Assembly: GCA_022842325.1 (NCBI GenBank)
Contig: JALHPU010000008.1
Coordinates: forward strand, 1-64,000
Source: Sulfuritalea sp.
Lineage (GTDB): Bacteria > Pseudomonadota > Gammaproteobacteria > Burkholderiales > Rhodocyclaceae
Length of the DNA: 64,000 nucleotides
Reading direction: 5' to 3'
The first letter of the stretch is position 1; each line of letters starts with the position of its first letter. Both the position numbers and the translations under genes were made by a program. Positions 7,186 to 15,422 of the stretch are shown one piece after another. The notes under the pieces were generated by a model. That model did not search any database, was not told where the DNA came from, and saw only the letters and a program-made list of their open reading frames with translations.

Positions 7186-9983
7186 GTTATCTTCCCCTCA
7201 ACGGCTTTCGTGACGGATTTTTGTGCGTTCTTGGCCGCTGCCGTCATCCTCGTATAAAGTTCAAAGAGCTTTTCCAGCCGCTCGGTATCGTTCTTGAAAC
7301 GACGCCCGATATAAATGCGCTCCAGCACTTCATCGTTGCGCTCGTGGGCGTGGCGCAGATTTTCCGGCATGTTGTCCGGGTCATACAGTTCGGCGATGGT
7401 GGCCGGGAAATGCGTTTCGCGGGCGAGCAAGATGGCTTCGGCGCAGGCTGTCAGGTCGACCTTGTTCTGCTCGGTAAGTAGCGGCACGGGAAAGGTGTTC
7501 CATACAACCGTATTCGTGAATCTGTAACGAGTCTCAAGCTTTCCGCCAATTGTCGCCACCCAAGATAGAAAAACTCTAGAACATAGAATTGCGAAATTCC
7601 ACAGTGGCGCATCGTGCAAAGCAAATGCTGTTACCGAAACTATTGTTCCTCCCGGAACAACACTCGCAGTGAGATATTCACGCCCTTCGGAAAAAGTAAT
7701 TGGAACGACTATCGTGTGGCGTTTACCAAGAGACCGAACTTCACCAAACCTATGGGATACAGCAGCCAACTTTACTGTTGCTGGTCGAGCGCTTTGCAAT
7801 CGAATCATTCTCGTGGCATTAATCCGACGCAGAACTTCTGGTATCGACTTAGCTTCTGTAAGCCATTGATCCTCAATCCAGAGGCAATAACGCATATTGC
7901 CACTTATCAGTTCATCGGCTCCACACAGTTGACGCACAAACTTTTCTCGCTGCTCAGTTGATAGATCGAGACTTCGTAGCTGATCGGGTGAAATTAGCAG
8001 ATTGCCGCCATCGTTTGGCATACTTCCATATTCCATTTCCGGAAGCTCTCCGAGCGGCTTTATCCGTTTTTGAATAAACACATCCGCCGCCGACCCAAGG
8101 TAAGCATTTATATGAGCGACCTCCCTTGAAAGGGTCTCCTGACCATCCCCCGATGAATAGAGTCGTTTTGCCCCTTTTTGCCGATTAGACATTCCAACAA
8201 TAACGACTGTTACACCTGCGTTGTGAGATGCAAGATTCGTCCACTTAAATGAGGAATGAGCAAAGTGAATCCTGTAGCCTGTGGCATAGATTGCTTCCCA
8301 AAGAACTGCGACCTGCTGCCCCTGGCAAATGGAATTCGTTGCAACAAACGCCACATCGCAATTTGCAGCCATCCCATAGGTTGCCGCTTTTAGAAACCAA
8401 CCTGCCACGTAGTCAAGAGACTTCCAGTTCTTGGCGTGCCCTTGAAATACACTTTCCAAATCCGATTTTTGCTCTAATGATTGGTATTTAACCCCTGAAT
8501 ATGGCGGGTTGCCACAGATATACGTCTCCCCGCCTTCGTTCACGAAGTCGATTTCCGTCTGATTCAGCGGTGAGCTGAATAAATCATCCGCCACCACCTT
8601 CACTCCGGTCCCTGTGGGTGGGCAAATGCTTAACCAATCCAACCGCAGCGCATTGCCGCAGAGAATCCAGTTCTGCGCATCTAATGGCAGAAACTCTTCC
8701 AGTGCGTCCTTCTGCCCGCGATACAGAACATCACACTGGAACTCGGCAATGATGAGCGCCAAGCGGGCGATTTCTGCCGGAAAGTCGCGCAGCTCAATAC
8801 CCCGGAAGTTAGTCAGCGGGATCACACTACCCAAGTGCGACTCGTCCCGGCGTCGATTGATCTCCGCTTCGATCCCACGCATATGTTTATAGGCGATGAC
8901 CAAAAAATTTCCGGAGCCACACGCAGGATCGAACACGCGAATACGCGCTATGCGCTTGCGCAGGTTGAGCAGCTTGATCTTGTTGTCACTCGCCTCAGCC
9001 AACTGCGCGCGCAAGTCATCCAGGAACAGAGGGTTCAACACTTTCAGAATGTTCGGCACGCTGGTGTAGTGCATTCCTAAAGCGCCGCGTTCTTCGTCAT
9101 CGGCCACAGCTTGAATCATGCTGCCGAAGATGTCAGGATTAATCTCTCGCCACCTCAAACTGCCAGCGTGCAGCAGGTAAGTGCGGGCCATGCGGGTAAA
9201 ACGAGGAACCTCGGCACTCCCGGAAAATAGCCCGCCGTTTACGTAAGGGAAGCCGTCGGCCCATTTGGGGAAGCGGGGCTGCACATCCCCACGCTCGTTG
9301 AGCTTGATATTCATGGCACGAAAAATAACGGACAGCACCTGATGAGTATTGGAGCCATCCCGCTCGCTCATCTGCTCAACCGTTCGAGTGAACAATCCCT
9401 CGGCGCTAAATATATCTGTATCTTCGGCGAAGAAACAAAAGATCAGGCGCGCCATGAAATGATTCATGTCATGGCGACGTTCGGCAGTGGCCCAATCAGG
9501 ATTCTCGCGAAGCAGTTCGACATACAATTTGTTCAGGCGCCCGGTGGCGCGCACGTCGATGGGATTGTCCTTGATCTCCTTGATCGTGGAGATGCCAGCC
9601 AGCGGCAGCAAAAAGCCGAAGTGGTTAGGAAATTCTGTGTAGTGGCTGGCAAATGTTTCGCCGGTGGCCAGCTCTTCAGCCTCCAGGGTCTGCCCATCGG
9701 TTGCTAGGATGAACTTGGCCTTGGCTTTGGCGGTGGCTGGGCTGGCGCGTAAGGTTTTGAGGATGTCACCCACGGCACCGGGTTCACAAGTGGCGATGTG
9801 AATATTGTTGCGCTGGAGCACGCCACCGGGCACATCGGAGGCGTTATTGTTGCCCACACGAAGTCGTTTAAGCGTCGTGTCCTTGTTTCCGAAAGCAGCC
9901 AAAAATGCGAACGGAAACTCCACAGCGTCGAATGGCTGCTGGGCCAGTTCCGATAGGGCGGCTTCGATTTCTACTGCATTCAT
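7182..9983 (-). CDS. MmeI-like adenine DNA methyltransferase
   Basis: A 933-residue class I SAM-dependent DNA methyltransferase. Motif I FDPACGSGNF is at 351-360 and the catalytic motif IV GNPPYSG at 491-497, typical of gamma-class N6-adenine enzymes. The HYTSVPNILKVLNPLFLDDL block before motif I and the FCFFAEDTDIF helical region match the MmeI/YeeA family. The N-terminal 130 residues do not show the D...ExK nuclease of true MmeI enzymes, so restriction must be supplied elsewhere, plausibly by the helicase and GIY-YIG proteins encoded next. The C-terminal half would hold the target-recognition domain. It is the first gene of the operon; the promoter should lie in the AT-rich 239-bp spacer at 9984-10222. 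Confidence 0.88.
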   Translation of the reverse strand: MNAVEIEAALSELAQQPFDAVEFPFAFLAAFGNKDTTLKRLRVGNNNASDVPGGVLQRNNIHIATCEPGAVGDILKTLRASPATAKAKAKFILATDGQTLEAEELATGETFASHYTEFPNHFGFLLPLAGISTIKEIKDNPIDVRATGRLNKLYVELLRENPDWATAERRHDMNHFMARLIFCFFAEDTDIFSAEGLFTRTVEQMSERDGSNTHQVLSVIFRAMNIKLNERGDVQPRFPKWADGFPYVNGGLFSGSAEVPRFTRMARTYLLHAGSLRWREINPDIFGSMIQAVADDEERGALGMHYTSVPNILKVLNPLFLDDLRAQLAEASDNKIKLLNLRKRIARIRVFDPACGSGNFLVIAYKHMRGIEAEINRRRDESHLGSVIPLTNFRGIELRDFPAEIARLALIIAEFQCDVLYRGQKDALEEFLPLDAQNWILCGNALRLDWLSICPPTGTGVKVVADDLFSSPLNQTEIDFVNEGGETYICGNPPYSGVKYQSLEQKSDLESVFQGHAKNWKSLDYVAGWFLKAATYGMAANCDVAFVATNSICQGQQVAVLWEAIYATGYRIHFAHSSFKWTNLASHNAGVTVVIVGMSNRQKGAKRLYSSGDGQETLSREVAHINAYLGSAADVFIQKRIKPLGELPEMEYGSMPNDGGNLLISPDQLRSLDLSTEQREKFVRQLCGADELISGNMRYCLWIEDQWLTEAKSIPEVLRRINATRMIRLQSARPATVKLAAVSHRFGEVRSLGKRHTIVVPITFSEGREYLTASVVPGGTIVSVTAFALHDAPLWNFAILCSRVFLSWVATIGGKLETRYRFTNTVVWNTFPVPLLTEQNKVDLTACAEAILLARETHFPATIAELYDPDNMPENLRHAHERNDEVLERIYIGRRFKNDTERLEKLFELYTRMTAAAKNAQKSVTKAVEGKIT

Positions 9984-10222
9984 GGGTTATCTTGCATAGG
10001 CAACACTAACTCTTATTATTTGTCTGACGAGCATCCATTAGGCAAAAGAGTCCTCGTCCGGCAGAAAGTTTACAGGATAGTTTTCCGAAAAGTAGAGAAA
10101 ACAGGCTTGCAAATCAATCGGCTGCAAATCGTTACGAGCATTGTTGTTCTACACGCATGGCTTGGCCCAATTCCAGCATAGCCTCCCCATAGAATCGACT
10201 AAATTTAGCCGCAGGATTTGAT

Positions 10223-10408
10223 TTATTCGCGCCGTTTAGCCAACTCCAAGGCTGCTTTTGCATTGCGAATTTCGATTCTGACCTCGGGGCGGTTCGGCAA
10301 TTTCCTCAACTGTTTCAGATAAGCCATTATTTCAGCCGGAGTTGAAAATGCAGAAATGGGGCTACAGATCAGTATAAAACCGGCAGGATAATCATCCACA
10401 GTAGTCAC
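10223..10408 (-). CDS. Small conserved-looking protein after radC
   Basis: A 61-residue protein with no recognised family. Its start overlaps the radC stop by 4 bp (ATGA), so it is the third member of a coupled recombinase-radC-orf61 unit. It has a hydrophobic N-terminal half (AGFILICSPISAF) and a basic, helical C-terminal half. The coupling is the main reason to believe it is expressed. No function is proposed. Confidence 0.55.
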   Translation of the reverse strand: MTTVDDYPAGFILICSPISAFSTPAEIMAYLKQLRKLPNRPEVRIEIRNAKAALELAKRRE

Positions 10409-10986
10409 AACAATCCCCTCTCGGCGAAACTCACCATTCCGGATGTGCCGACAACGAAATGATCGAGAACTTTCACGTCCACAATAACTAACGCTTGTTT
10501 CAGTGCACTGGTTAAAGTCTCATCAGCGCGGCTGGGCTCCGCGACCCCCGAGGGATGGTTATGCGAAAAGACAACAGCCGCAGCGTTATGCCTGAGCGCA
10601 GCCCGAACTATTTCTCGTGGATAGACTGCCGTTTGAGTCAGCGTCCCCCTAAATGACTCCTCAGTGGCAATCAGCCGGTGCTGGGCGTCCAAGAACATCG
10701 TAACGAAGCTCTCATACTGCTGATTTGCAAAATGGATACGCAGGAGGTCTCGAACGGCGGTCGGGCTGGAAAGAATAGGGCCTCGTCCCAACTCCTCCCC
10801 AAGCCAACGCTTTACCAACTCCCGGGCAACAAGACAACGCTCCGGCGGTTCAGGATTTCCTTCGGCGGTTGAGAATAACGGTGCTAGTGTCCCTCGATAA
10901 AGCTTCTGCGCAGCCCGATGCCCTATTAGCCGTCGCACAAGTTCTGCGTCCGGCATCGCGGCGTAGACCGGAGCTTTTGTGGTCAC
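10405..10986 (-). CDS. radC: RadC-family JAB/MPN domain protein
   Basis: A 193-residue RadC-like protein, slightly shorter than chromosomal RadC. The JAMM metal site is visible: an upstream glutamate in the ATEESFRGTL segment and HNHPSG followed by a downstream aspartate in SRADE. Mobile-element RadC proteins are common, but their biochemical role is unsettled; old claims of a DNA repair function were not upheld, so 'RadC-like' is the safe name. It overlaps the upstream recombinase and the downstream 61-residue gene by 4 bp each, forming a coupled three-gene unit transcribed towards the methyltransferase operon. Confidence 0.88.
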   Translation of the reverse strand: MTTKAPVYAAMPDAELVRRLIGHRAAQKLYRGTLAPLFSTAEGNPEPPERCLVARELVKRWLGEELGRGPILSSPTAVRDLLRIHFANQQYESFVTMFLDAQHRLIATEESFRGTLTQTAVYPREIVRAALRHNAAAVVFSHNHPSGVAEPSRADETLTSALKQALVIVDVKVLDHFVVGTSGMVSFAERGLL

Positions 10987-11927
10987 AAGACGGCTCCAGC
11001 CGCATTGTTGGTGAACAGGTCAGCGTCCCGCACATACCGGCCAACCATCGCGTCTGTTTGGTGCCCCGATTGGGCCTTAATTTTCCAGATACTGACCCCT
11101 GCTTGGGCTGCACTGGTTATCAGCCCTGCCCGGAGACTGTGCCCGGAGTAATTGGCTGGGTTCAGCCCAGCGGCCCGGGCTCGCGCTTTCACAATCTCGG
11201 CCACGGCGTGTCCAGACAGTGCTGCAGGGTCTATCCGGCCATGTCGAGTCACGGGACGGAACACCGGGCCGTCCGATATACCCGAGGTAGTAAGCCAGTT
11301 CCGGATGGCCTGCACGGGGCATACGGGGCCTCTGGCGAAGGGGATGGCAATTTTCCTACCCACACCTTCTTGGTCTGTCTTGGAGCGCCGCAGATGAACG
11401 ATCAGACCACGATCCACAAATTCAAGATCGGCCACAGTCAGACTGACCAGCTCTGATCTACGGAAAGCCCCAGCAAAGCCCATTAGCAGTAGAGCACGGT
11501 CCCTGGCTCCCTTTACGCCGTGGAGCCCCCCGAACATTTGCAACACGTCCTCACGGACTGCTGGCGCAACCTGCCGAACTGCCGTCCTATGCGTTCGCCT
11601 GATCCCGCGAATGACGGTTCTGATCAAGTCAGATTTGCAAGGATTTAGCATTCCTTGCGCCGAATGAGCACGGCCAATGCTTACGATACGTCGCCCCAGC
11701 GTTGAGGGTTTGAGATGCCCCGCATTGGCAGTAAGGTAAGCGGCAATAGTTTCTGGGGCCGCTGGAATTACCCCGCCCCATTTAAGGAAGTCTTCGAGAT
11801 CGGCTGAATACGCTTTGCGTGTGTTGCTTGAAGTGGCGGCATGTATATAGGCTGAAATTTCTTGCTTATGTGCCGTATATAACGATCCGTGTGCAGTCAA
11901 TTGCAATGTTTTATTCTGGTGTTTCAT
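10983..11927 (-). CDS. Second tyrosine recombinase
   Basis: A tyrosine recombinase of 314 residues from the ATG at 11927, which has a GGA-type ribosome site; a GTG at 11945 would add six residues. The N-terminal SAM-like core-binding domain is followed by a catalytic domain with Arg in AFRRSEL, Lys in RRSKTDQEG, HSLRAG, SGHQT and the Tyr in VGRYVRDAD, so all catalytic positions look intact. It differs clearly in sequence from the integrase at the tRNA. It is followed directly by radC with a 4-bp overlap. It may move an inner segment, resolve dimers, or be left from a nested element; the window shows no second pair of att repeats that would decide this. Confidence 0.88.
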   Translation of the reverse strand: MKHQNKTLQLTAHGSLYTAHKQEISAYIHAATSSNTRKAYSADLEDFLKWGGVIPAAPETIAAYLTANAGHLKPSTLGRRIVSIGRAHSAQGMLNPCKSDLIRTVIRGIRRTHRTAVRQVAPAVREDVLQMFGGLHGVKGARDRALLLMGFAGAFRRSELVSLTVADLEFVDRGLIVHLRRSKTDQEGVGRKIAIPFARGPVCPVQAIRNWLTTSGISDGPVFRPVTRHGRIDPAALSGHAVAEIVKARARAAGLNPANYSGHSLRAGLITSAAQAGVSIWKIKAQSGHQTDAMVGRYVRDADLFTNNAAGAVL

Positions 11928-11997
11928 GGTGATTTCCGCTCTCACCCAGGTGATTTATTGACCTTCGATAATTGAATGTTATCGGGGGTTAAAAACA

Positions 11998-12963
11998 TCA
12001 TTTTTGGCCCTCCTCCCCATCCTGACGAAAGCTGGCCAACCACTTATCAGTCGGGTCTAGCCTCCCGTAGTGGGTGAACGCTCGGCAAGCTGCCGCCATA
12101 TCCGAACTCATCCCCGAAAACCGGCGATCCCTGCCGGGGGAATGGATGCCGTCCAGCAAATATCCCGGTATCGCTTTCAGTTCAGATAAGCGCTTCCGAC
12201 CCGCCTCAAGAAGCGCCGAGCATTCCTCGTCCGGCACCTCGACCTCCTCCTGTATCCCAAGCTCCCCGCATGCGAGCCGGTAGATTGCTTGGCCAACGAA
12301 ATTGGTGTCACCCGACAAGGCTCGTAATTGCCGTAGGTAGATTTCCGAAACTTCATAAGCGAGAAGATTGCCCTGCCGTTCCGCAAGCAATTGAAGAAAC
12401 TTGCCGAGCAATGCGGGTTTGAAGCCCCGCTTCTGGTCGAAACAGCAAAGGATTGCAATGGCCCGGGCGGGCCGGTGGAAATCTATTTCCTGTTCAAGCT
12501 GGGTTAATTGCTCTGAAAAAGGCAGCTCTCGCTGCGGAAAATCAGAAGCCGCGGCTATTTTTTCGGCCCTGTCCCACGAAAATATGTAGTCATGTCCTGC
12601 ATTCTTGGGCTGTGCCCACCAATTCGGCGTTCGACAGATTCGGGCAATTTCCCGAACCGCCTCGATTACAGGAGCTTCATGGTGCCATCCATTTACGAAC
12701 CACTCAGAAGTGCGCTTTTGGGTATAAGCGCAAAGGCCGTCTTCCGCAGCGCCGATAAGAATTCGCCGAGTCGCCCGATACCAAGTGTCCGGAAACCGCT
12801 GATACAAGAAGAGCAAATATGCAACTGAATCTTCGGTGTGCCTAAGCCTTATCGTTTTGACCAGTGCACTTAAAACCATTGGGACATCAACACGACCAGG
12901 CACCCTGCTGAACCTCACTTGTCCTATCGTCGGATTTTGAAAGCTGCGTCCTACTTCATTCAA
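11998..12963 (-). CDS. Unknown protein with RarA/MgsA C-terminal-like region
   Basis: A 321-residue protein with no ATPase motif. Residues about 27-75 (VLSALVKTIRLRHTEDSVAYL ... RATRRILIGAAEDG) resemble the helical C-terminal tetramerisation region of RarA/MgsA, where a KxxRGSDxDAAxYxLxR ... ARRLxxxASED pattern is found. The end (GYLLDGIHSPGRDRRFSG) could correspond to the conserved loop late in that region. This would be a stand-alone relative lacking the AAA+ motor. The similarity is judged by eye and is modest, so the protein could equally be an unrelated helical family. It lies 52 bp upstream of the second recombinase, same strand. Confidence 0.5.
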   Translation of the reverse strand: MNEVGRSFQNPTIGQVRFSRVPGRVDVPMVLSALVKTIRLRHTEDSVAYLLFLYQRFPDTWYRATRRILIGAAEDGLCAYTQKRTSEWFVNGWHHEAPVIEAVREIARICRTPNWWAQPKNAGHDYIFSWDRAEKIAAASDFPQRELPFSEQLTQLEQEIDFHRPARAIAILCCFDQKRGFKPALLGKFLQLLAERQGNLLAYEVSEIYLRQLRALSGDTNFVGQAIYRLACGELGIQEEVEVPDEECSALLEAGRKRLSELKAIPGYLLDGIHSPGRDRRFSGMSSDMAAACRAFTHYGRLDPTDKWLASFRQDGEEGQK

Positions 12964-13097
12964 GAAAATGGATGTAAGTTATTGTAATACAAGAGAAACT
13001 TTTATTTTCATTTGTCCCAAAAGTTGTCCTACGAGAATGCGGCAGGACAGAAGACATTTAGGCAGATACGCATTTATAGGAGCAATTTCGCTGCAAT

Positions 13098-14069
13098 TTA
13101 GGTAATCCCAAGGAACAACTTCATTGCATTACGTTCATCAGATGACAGCCTTGTTGCATTTTTTTGTCGCCCTTCTTCAAGTGCTGCTTCACGCTGTCGC
13201 AAAGCAAAATCACGTAGCTTGGTCATGAAAATGCTGTGCTCATTTATCTTGAGCGGCAGAGGCATTTCAGGATCACATGCATTAGCCATATCGCGAAGTT
13301 TTGATAACTCGTCATTACAAACGCGAACAAAAAAATCAACTCTAGATTCATATGAAAGGCCATATGCTTCAGAACGCTTCTTCTCTTTTTTATATTGCCT
13401 CTCTAGCTTCTCTGCCATTGCTGGTGGCCACGGCCACTCAAAAATGCTCTGCGATAGTTTTGTTGGGAAAGCTGGCTTTTCAAGTGCCTTGCCTACAAGC
13501 CGAGCCATCGGCACACCACGCTGGACGCGCTTCAAGAATGCTGCTCTATTAATACCTAGCCGTTGGGCGAGCACGTCAATGTTATGTTCTTTCCCATCTA
13601 CAATGACTCGCTTAACATTCCGACGATTTTCTGACTGAGTTTGCGGATCAGCCCAACGCACATTCCCGGGCACATAGCCTTTTTCGTTATCTATTTTGTC
13701 GAGGCTTAATTCTTGACAGGGCTTAGGGCCAACTTCTTTTAGAAATTCCCGAAAGTCGTTAAAGACTTCTGAAAATGGGCAGTTATATTCATTGTTAGCG
13801 CGAAACTTTGCGTTATTCCGCGCCTTATATTCATCAGGATAATCAATCCTTAACGCCTTATCCGAAACGTTCTCGATGTCCCACATACATTGCTTGCATC
13901 TTTTTTCATATTCAACCTCGTCGAATACTGCGGGCGTTTTATTGCCCGTGTGTTGTTTCTCATAGTTAGGACAATGTTCCTTAGGAAAAAGACTGTTGTC
14001 TGATTTGAGAGAATCACTTGCGATACTTTTTTCGTTGCATTCGTTTGGATTGATAGTAAGATTGTCCAC
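13098..14069 (-). CDS. HNH-like protein with zinc-ribbon-like Cys pair
   Basis: A 323-residue protein. The segment SLDKIDNEKGYVPGNVRWAD followed by SENRRN (about 118-148) matches the C-terminal half of phage-type HNH proteins (LDRID...Y.PGNCRWA...Q..NRR). Upstream CKQCMW and a CPFSEVFNDF stretch may complete a metal site, but the leading HH part of a canonical HNH motif is not clear. Residues 150-185 look like a helix-turn-helix (IDVLAQRLGINRAAFLKRV), also frequent in this group, and the last 100 residues are charged helices. It is possibly a homing-type or sequence-specific nuclease, or a DNA-binding derivative. Codon use is AT-richer than the restriction operon. Confidence 0.65.
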   Translation of the reverse strand: MDNLTINPNECNEKSIASDSLKSDNSLFPKEHCPNYEKQHTGNKTPAVFDEVEYEKRCKQCMWDIENVSDKALRIDYPDEYKARNNAKFRANNEYNCPFSEVFNDFREFLKEVGPKPCQELSLDKIDNEKGYVPGNVRWADPQTQSENRRNVKRVIVDGKEHNIDVLAQRLGINRAAFLKRVQRGVPMARLVGKALEKPAFPTKLSQSIFEWPWPPAMAEKLERQYKKEKKRSEAYGLSYESRVDFFVRVCNDELSKLRDMANACDPEMPLPLKINEHSIFMTKLRDFALRQREAALEEGRQKNATRLSSDERNAMKLFLGIT

Positions 14070-14122
14070 GTTGCCTCACATTTATCTGCCAAGATTTTTT
14101 GGGGTAATGAATCTGATGTTTA

Positions 14123-14150
14123 AAGACCGGGGCTTCGCCTCCCCGGTCTT
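14123..14150. terminator. Symmetric hairpin between genes
   Basis: A perfect 10-bp stem (14123-14132 with 14141-14150, AAGACCGGGG) around an 8-base loop, in the spacer after the AlpA-like gene. It has no strong U-run on either strand, so it is either a weak terminator or a structural repeat. Confidence 0.45.
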
Positions 14151-14228
14151 CCCTTCCTTCCCTGCGATATCTTCAAGAAATTGATCCAACTTCTTGCCGA
14201 TACATGTCGCAAAGCGCCCTTGCCGTTG

Positions 14229-14492
14229 CTATCCCCCGCCAGCCCGTTGGGCCTGCAACCAACCATCAAATCTATCGAGGTCAATAAGAACTCGTCTGCC
14301 AAGGCGAATAATCGCGCCCGCCTCCAATAAGCCGTTGCCAGGTATTACTTCACCCCGGCTGCTGTAACTTGGCTCCGATTTGTGGATGAGAGCCCGCAAT
14401 GCTGGCTCGGTAAACATACCCTTGTAGGGGGGAAGGGCGGCCATCTGCTTCACCGAGACGGCTCGCAGAGGATTTACGGTTGATGTTTCCAT
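14229..14492 (-). CDS. AlpA-like excisionase / DNA-binding protein
   Basis: An 87-residue protein with a predicted winged-helix/MerR-like segment (EPALRALIHKSEPSYSSRGE) and GAIIRLGRRVLIDLDRFDGW, the layout of AlpA/excisionase-type small DNA-binding proteins. Its place two genes from the integrase fits a recombination directionality factor that promotes excision. The family assignment is by pattern only. A 60-residue overlapping frame at 14120-14302 reads through its 3' end and is not taken as a gene. Confidence 0.6.
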   Translation of the reverse strand: METSTVNPLRAVSVKQMAALPPYKGMFTEPALRALIHKSEPSYSSRGEVIPGNGLLEAGAIIRLGRRVLIDLDRFDGWLQAQRAGGG

Positions 14493-14606
14493 TTCTCGCT
14501 CCGATCAGGATTCACGGGCACCACTGCCCGCACGCGAGAACTTTGGAGCAAAATGAAATATGCGAATAGACCGGAAAATACCGAAAGACATTTCCCAGAT
14601 GATCAC

Positions 14607-15422
14607 CTAGATAAGTCGACGGTAGCCGCTATCGCACCACTGCCGGGCTTGCTTATGCATTTCATGCACGGCCTTATTACCGTCATAGGCACCCGGTTCG
14701 TTGGTCTTTTTAGGAAATATCATCTTTGCAATAGCCTTGACGGGGGGCCTCGGTATCGAGGCGTAAGCGTCAAGAATGCGTAGATAGCTAGAAAATTTTT
14801 TGATCTGTGGTTTGGTTATATCCCTCGCCACCTTGAGCACATCAGCTTGGATCAACTTTTTCTGCAAAGCCGTTACGCGGCTTTTTGCATGACTTAACTG
14901 TTCATTTATGCCTTTTCTAAGGTCTATCTCTATGTATGCAAAATCTCCTCTCCCAGCAGAAACAATTGGGGCTTCAACATCAGACACATGAGACCAAATT
15001 CTCACATTGATGCCTGGCAGGAATCGCAGTTCACCCCCAACAGTTAAATCAGGATCGTAAAATTGTCGTAAGCCCCACTTTTTAGCAGGCCCGATCATGA
15101 TGGAGGATCGGCCTAGATCGACTCCCTCTGCTATACATCTCATGCTCCATACAGCATCAGATTCGCCCGGCTTTTTGGGTGGGTCGTAATGCCAAGCCTT
15201 TGGCTCGGCCTCTAATGCCTTGGTTTTCCAACTGGTGATCTTTCCGTAGGTCTTTTCAAGTTGTGCCTTCTTCTTGAGGAATTCAGCCCAATCAGCTTTG
15301 TATTCTGGATTGCGTCGCAAAAACTCCCATGCCCAGCCCGCCAGATCGAGCTTTTCCGTGTATTTGTAGGCAGCGGCGTCCTGCCAGTCAGGCGGCATTA
15401 GATGATCCGAATAAGCGATCAT
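14607..15422 (-). CDS. DUF6499/DUF2285-like island protein
   Basis: A 271-residue protein. The start (MPPDWQDAAAYKYTEKLDLAGWAWEFLRRNPEYKADW, about residues 9-45) is the DUF6499-type 'W-x-WEFLRRNPxY' module often joined to DUF2285 in integrative elements. The C-terminal half, with basic helices about 170-250, fits DUF2285. Such proteins are usually encoded beside integrases and are thought to be DNA-binding regulators, but no function is proven. It overlaps the integrase gene by 35 bp and is probably co-transcribed from the integrase promoter. Confidence 0.65.
   Translation of the reverse strand: MIAYSDHLMPPDWQDAAAYKYTEKLDLAGWAWEFLRRNPEYKADWAEFLKKKAQLEKTYGKITSWKTKALEAEPKAWHYDPPKKPGESDAVWSMRCIAEGVDLGRSSIMIGPAKKWGLRQFYDPDLTVGGELRFLPGINVRIWSHVSDVEAPIVSAGRGDFAYIEIDLRKGINEQLSHAKSRVTALQKKLIQADVLKVARDITKPQIKKFSSYLRILDAYASIPRPPVKAIAKMIFPKKTNEPGAYDGNKAVHEMHKQARQWCDSGYRRLI

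Noticed and set aside
13014..13060. TGTCCC/GGGACA-like sites in the spacer before the HNH gene considered as a third integrase arm cluster
   Set aside because: Only TTGTCCC and TTGTCCT-like matches without the 11-bp spacing; too weak.
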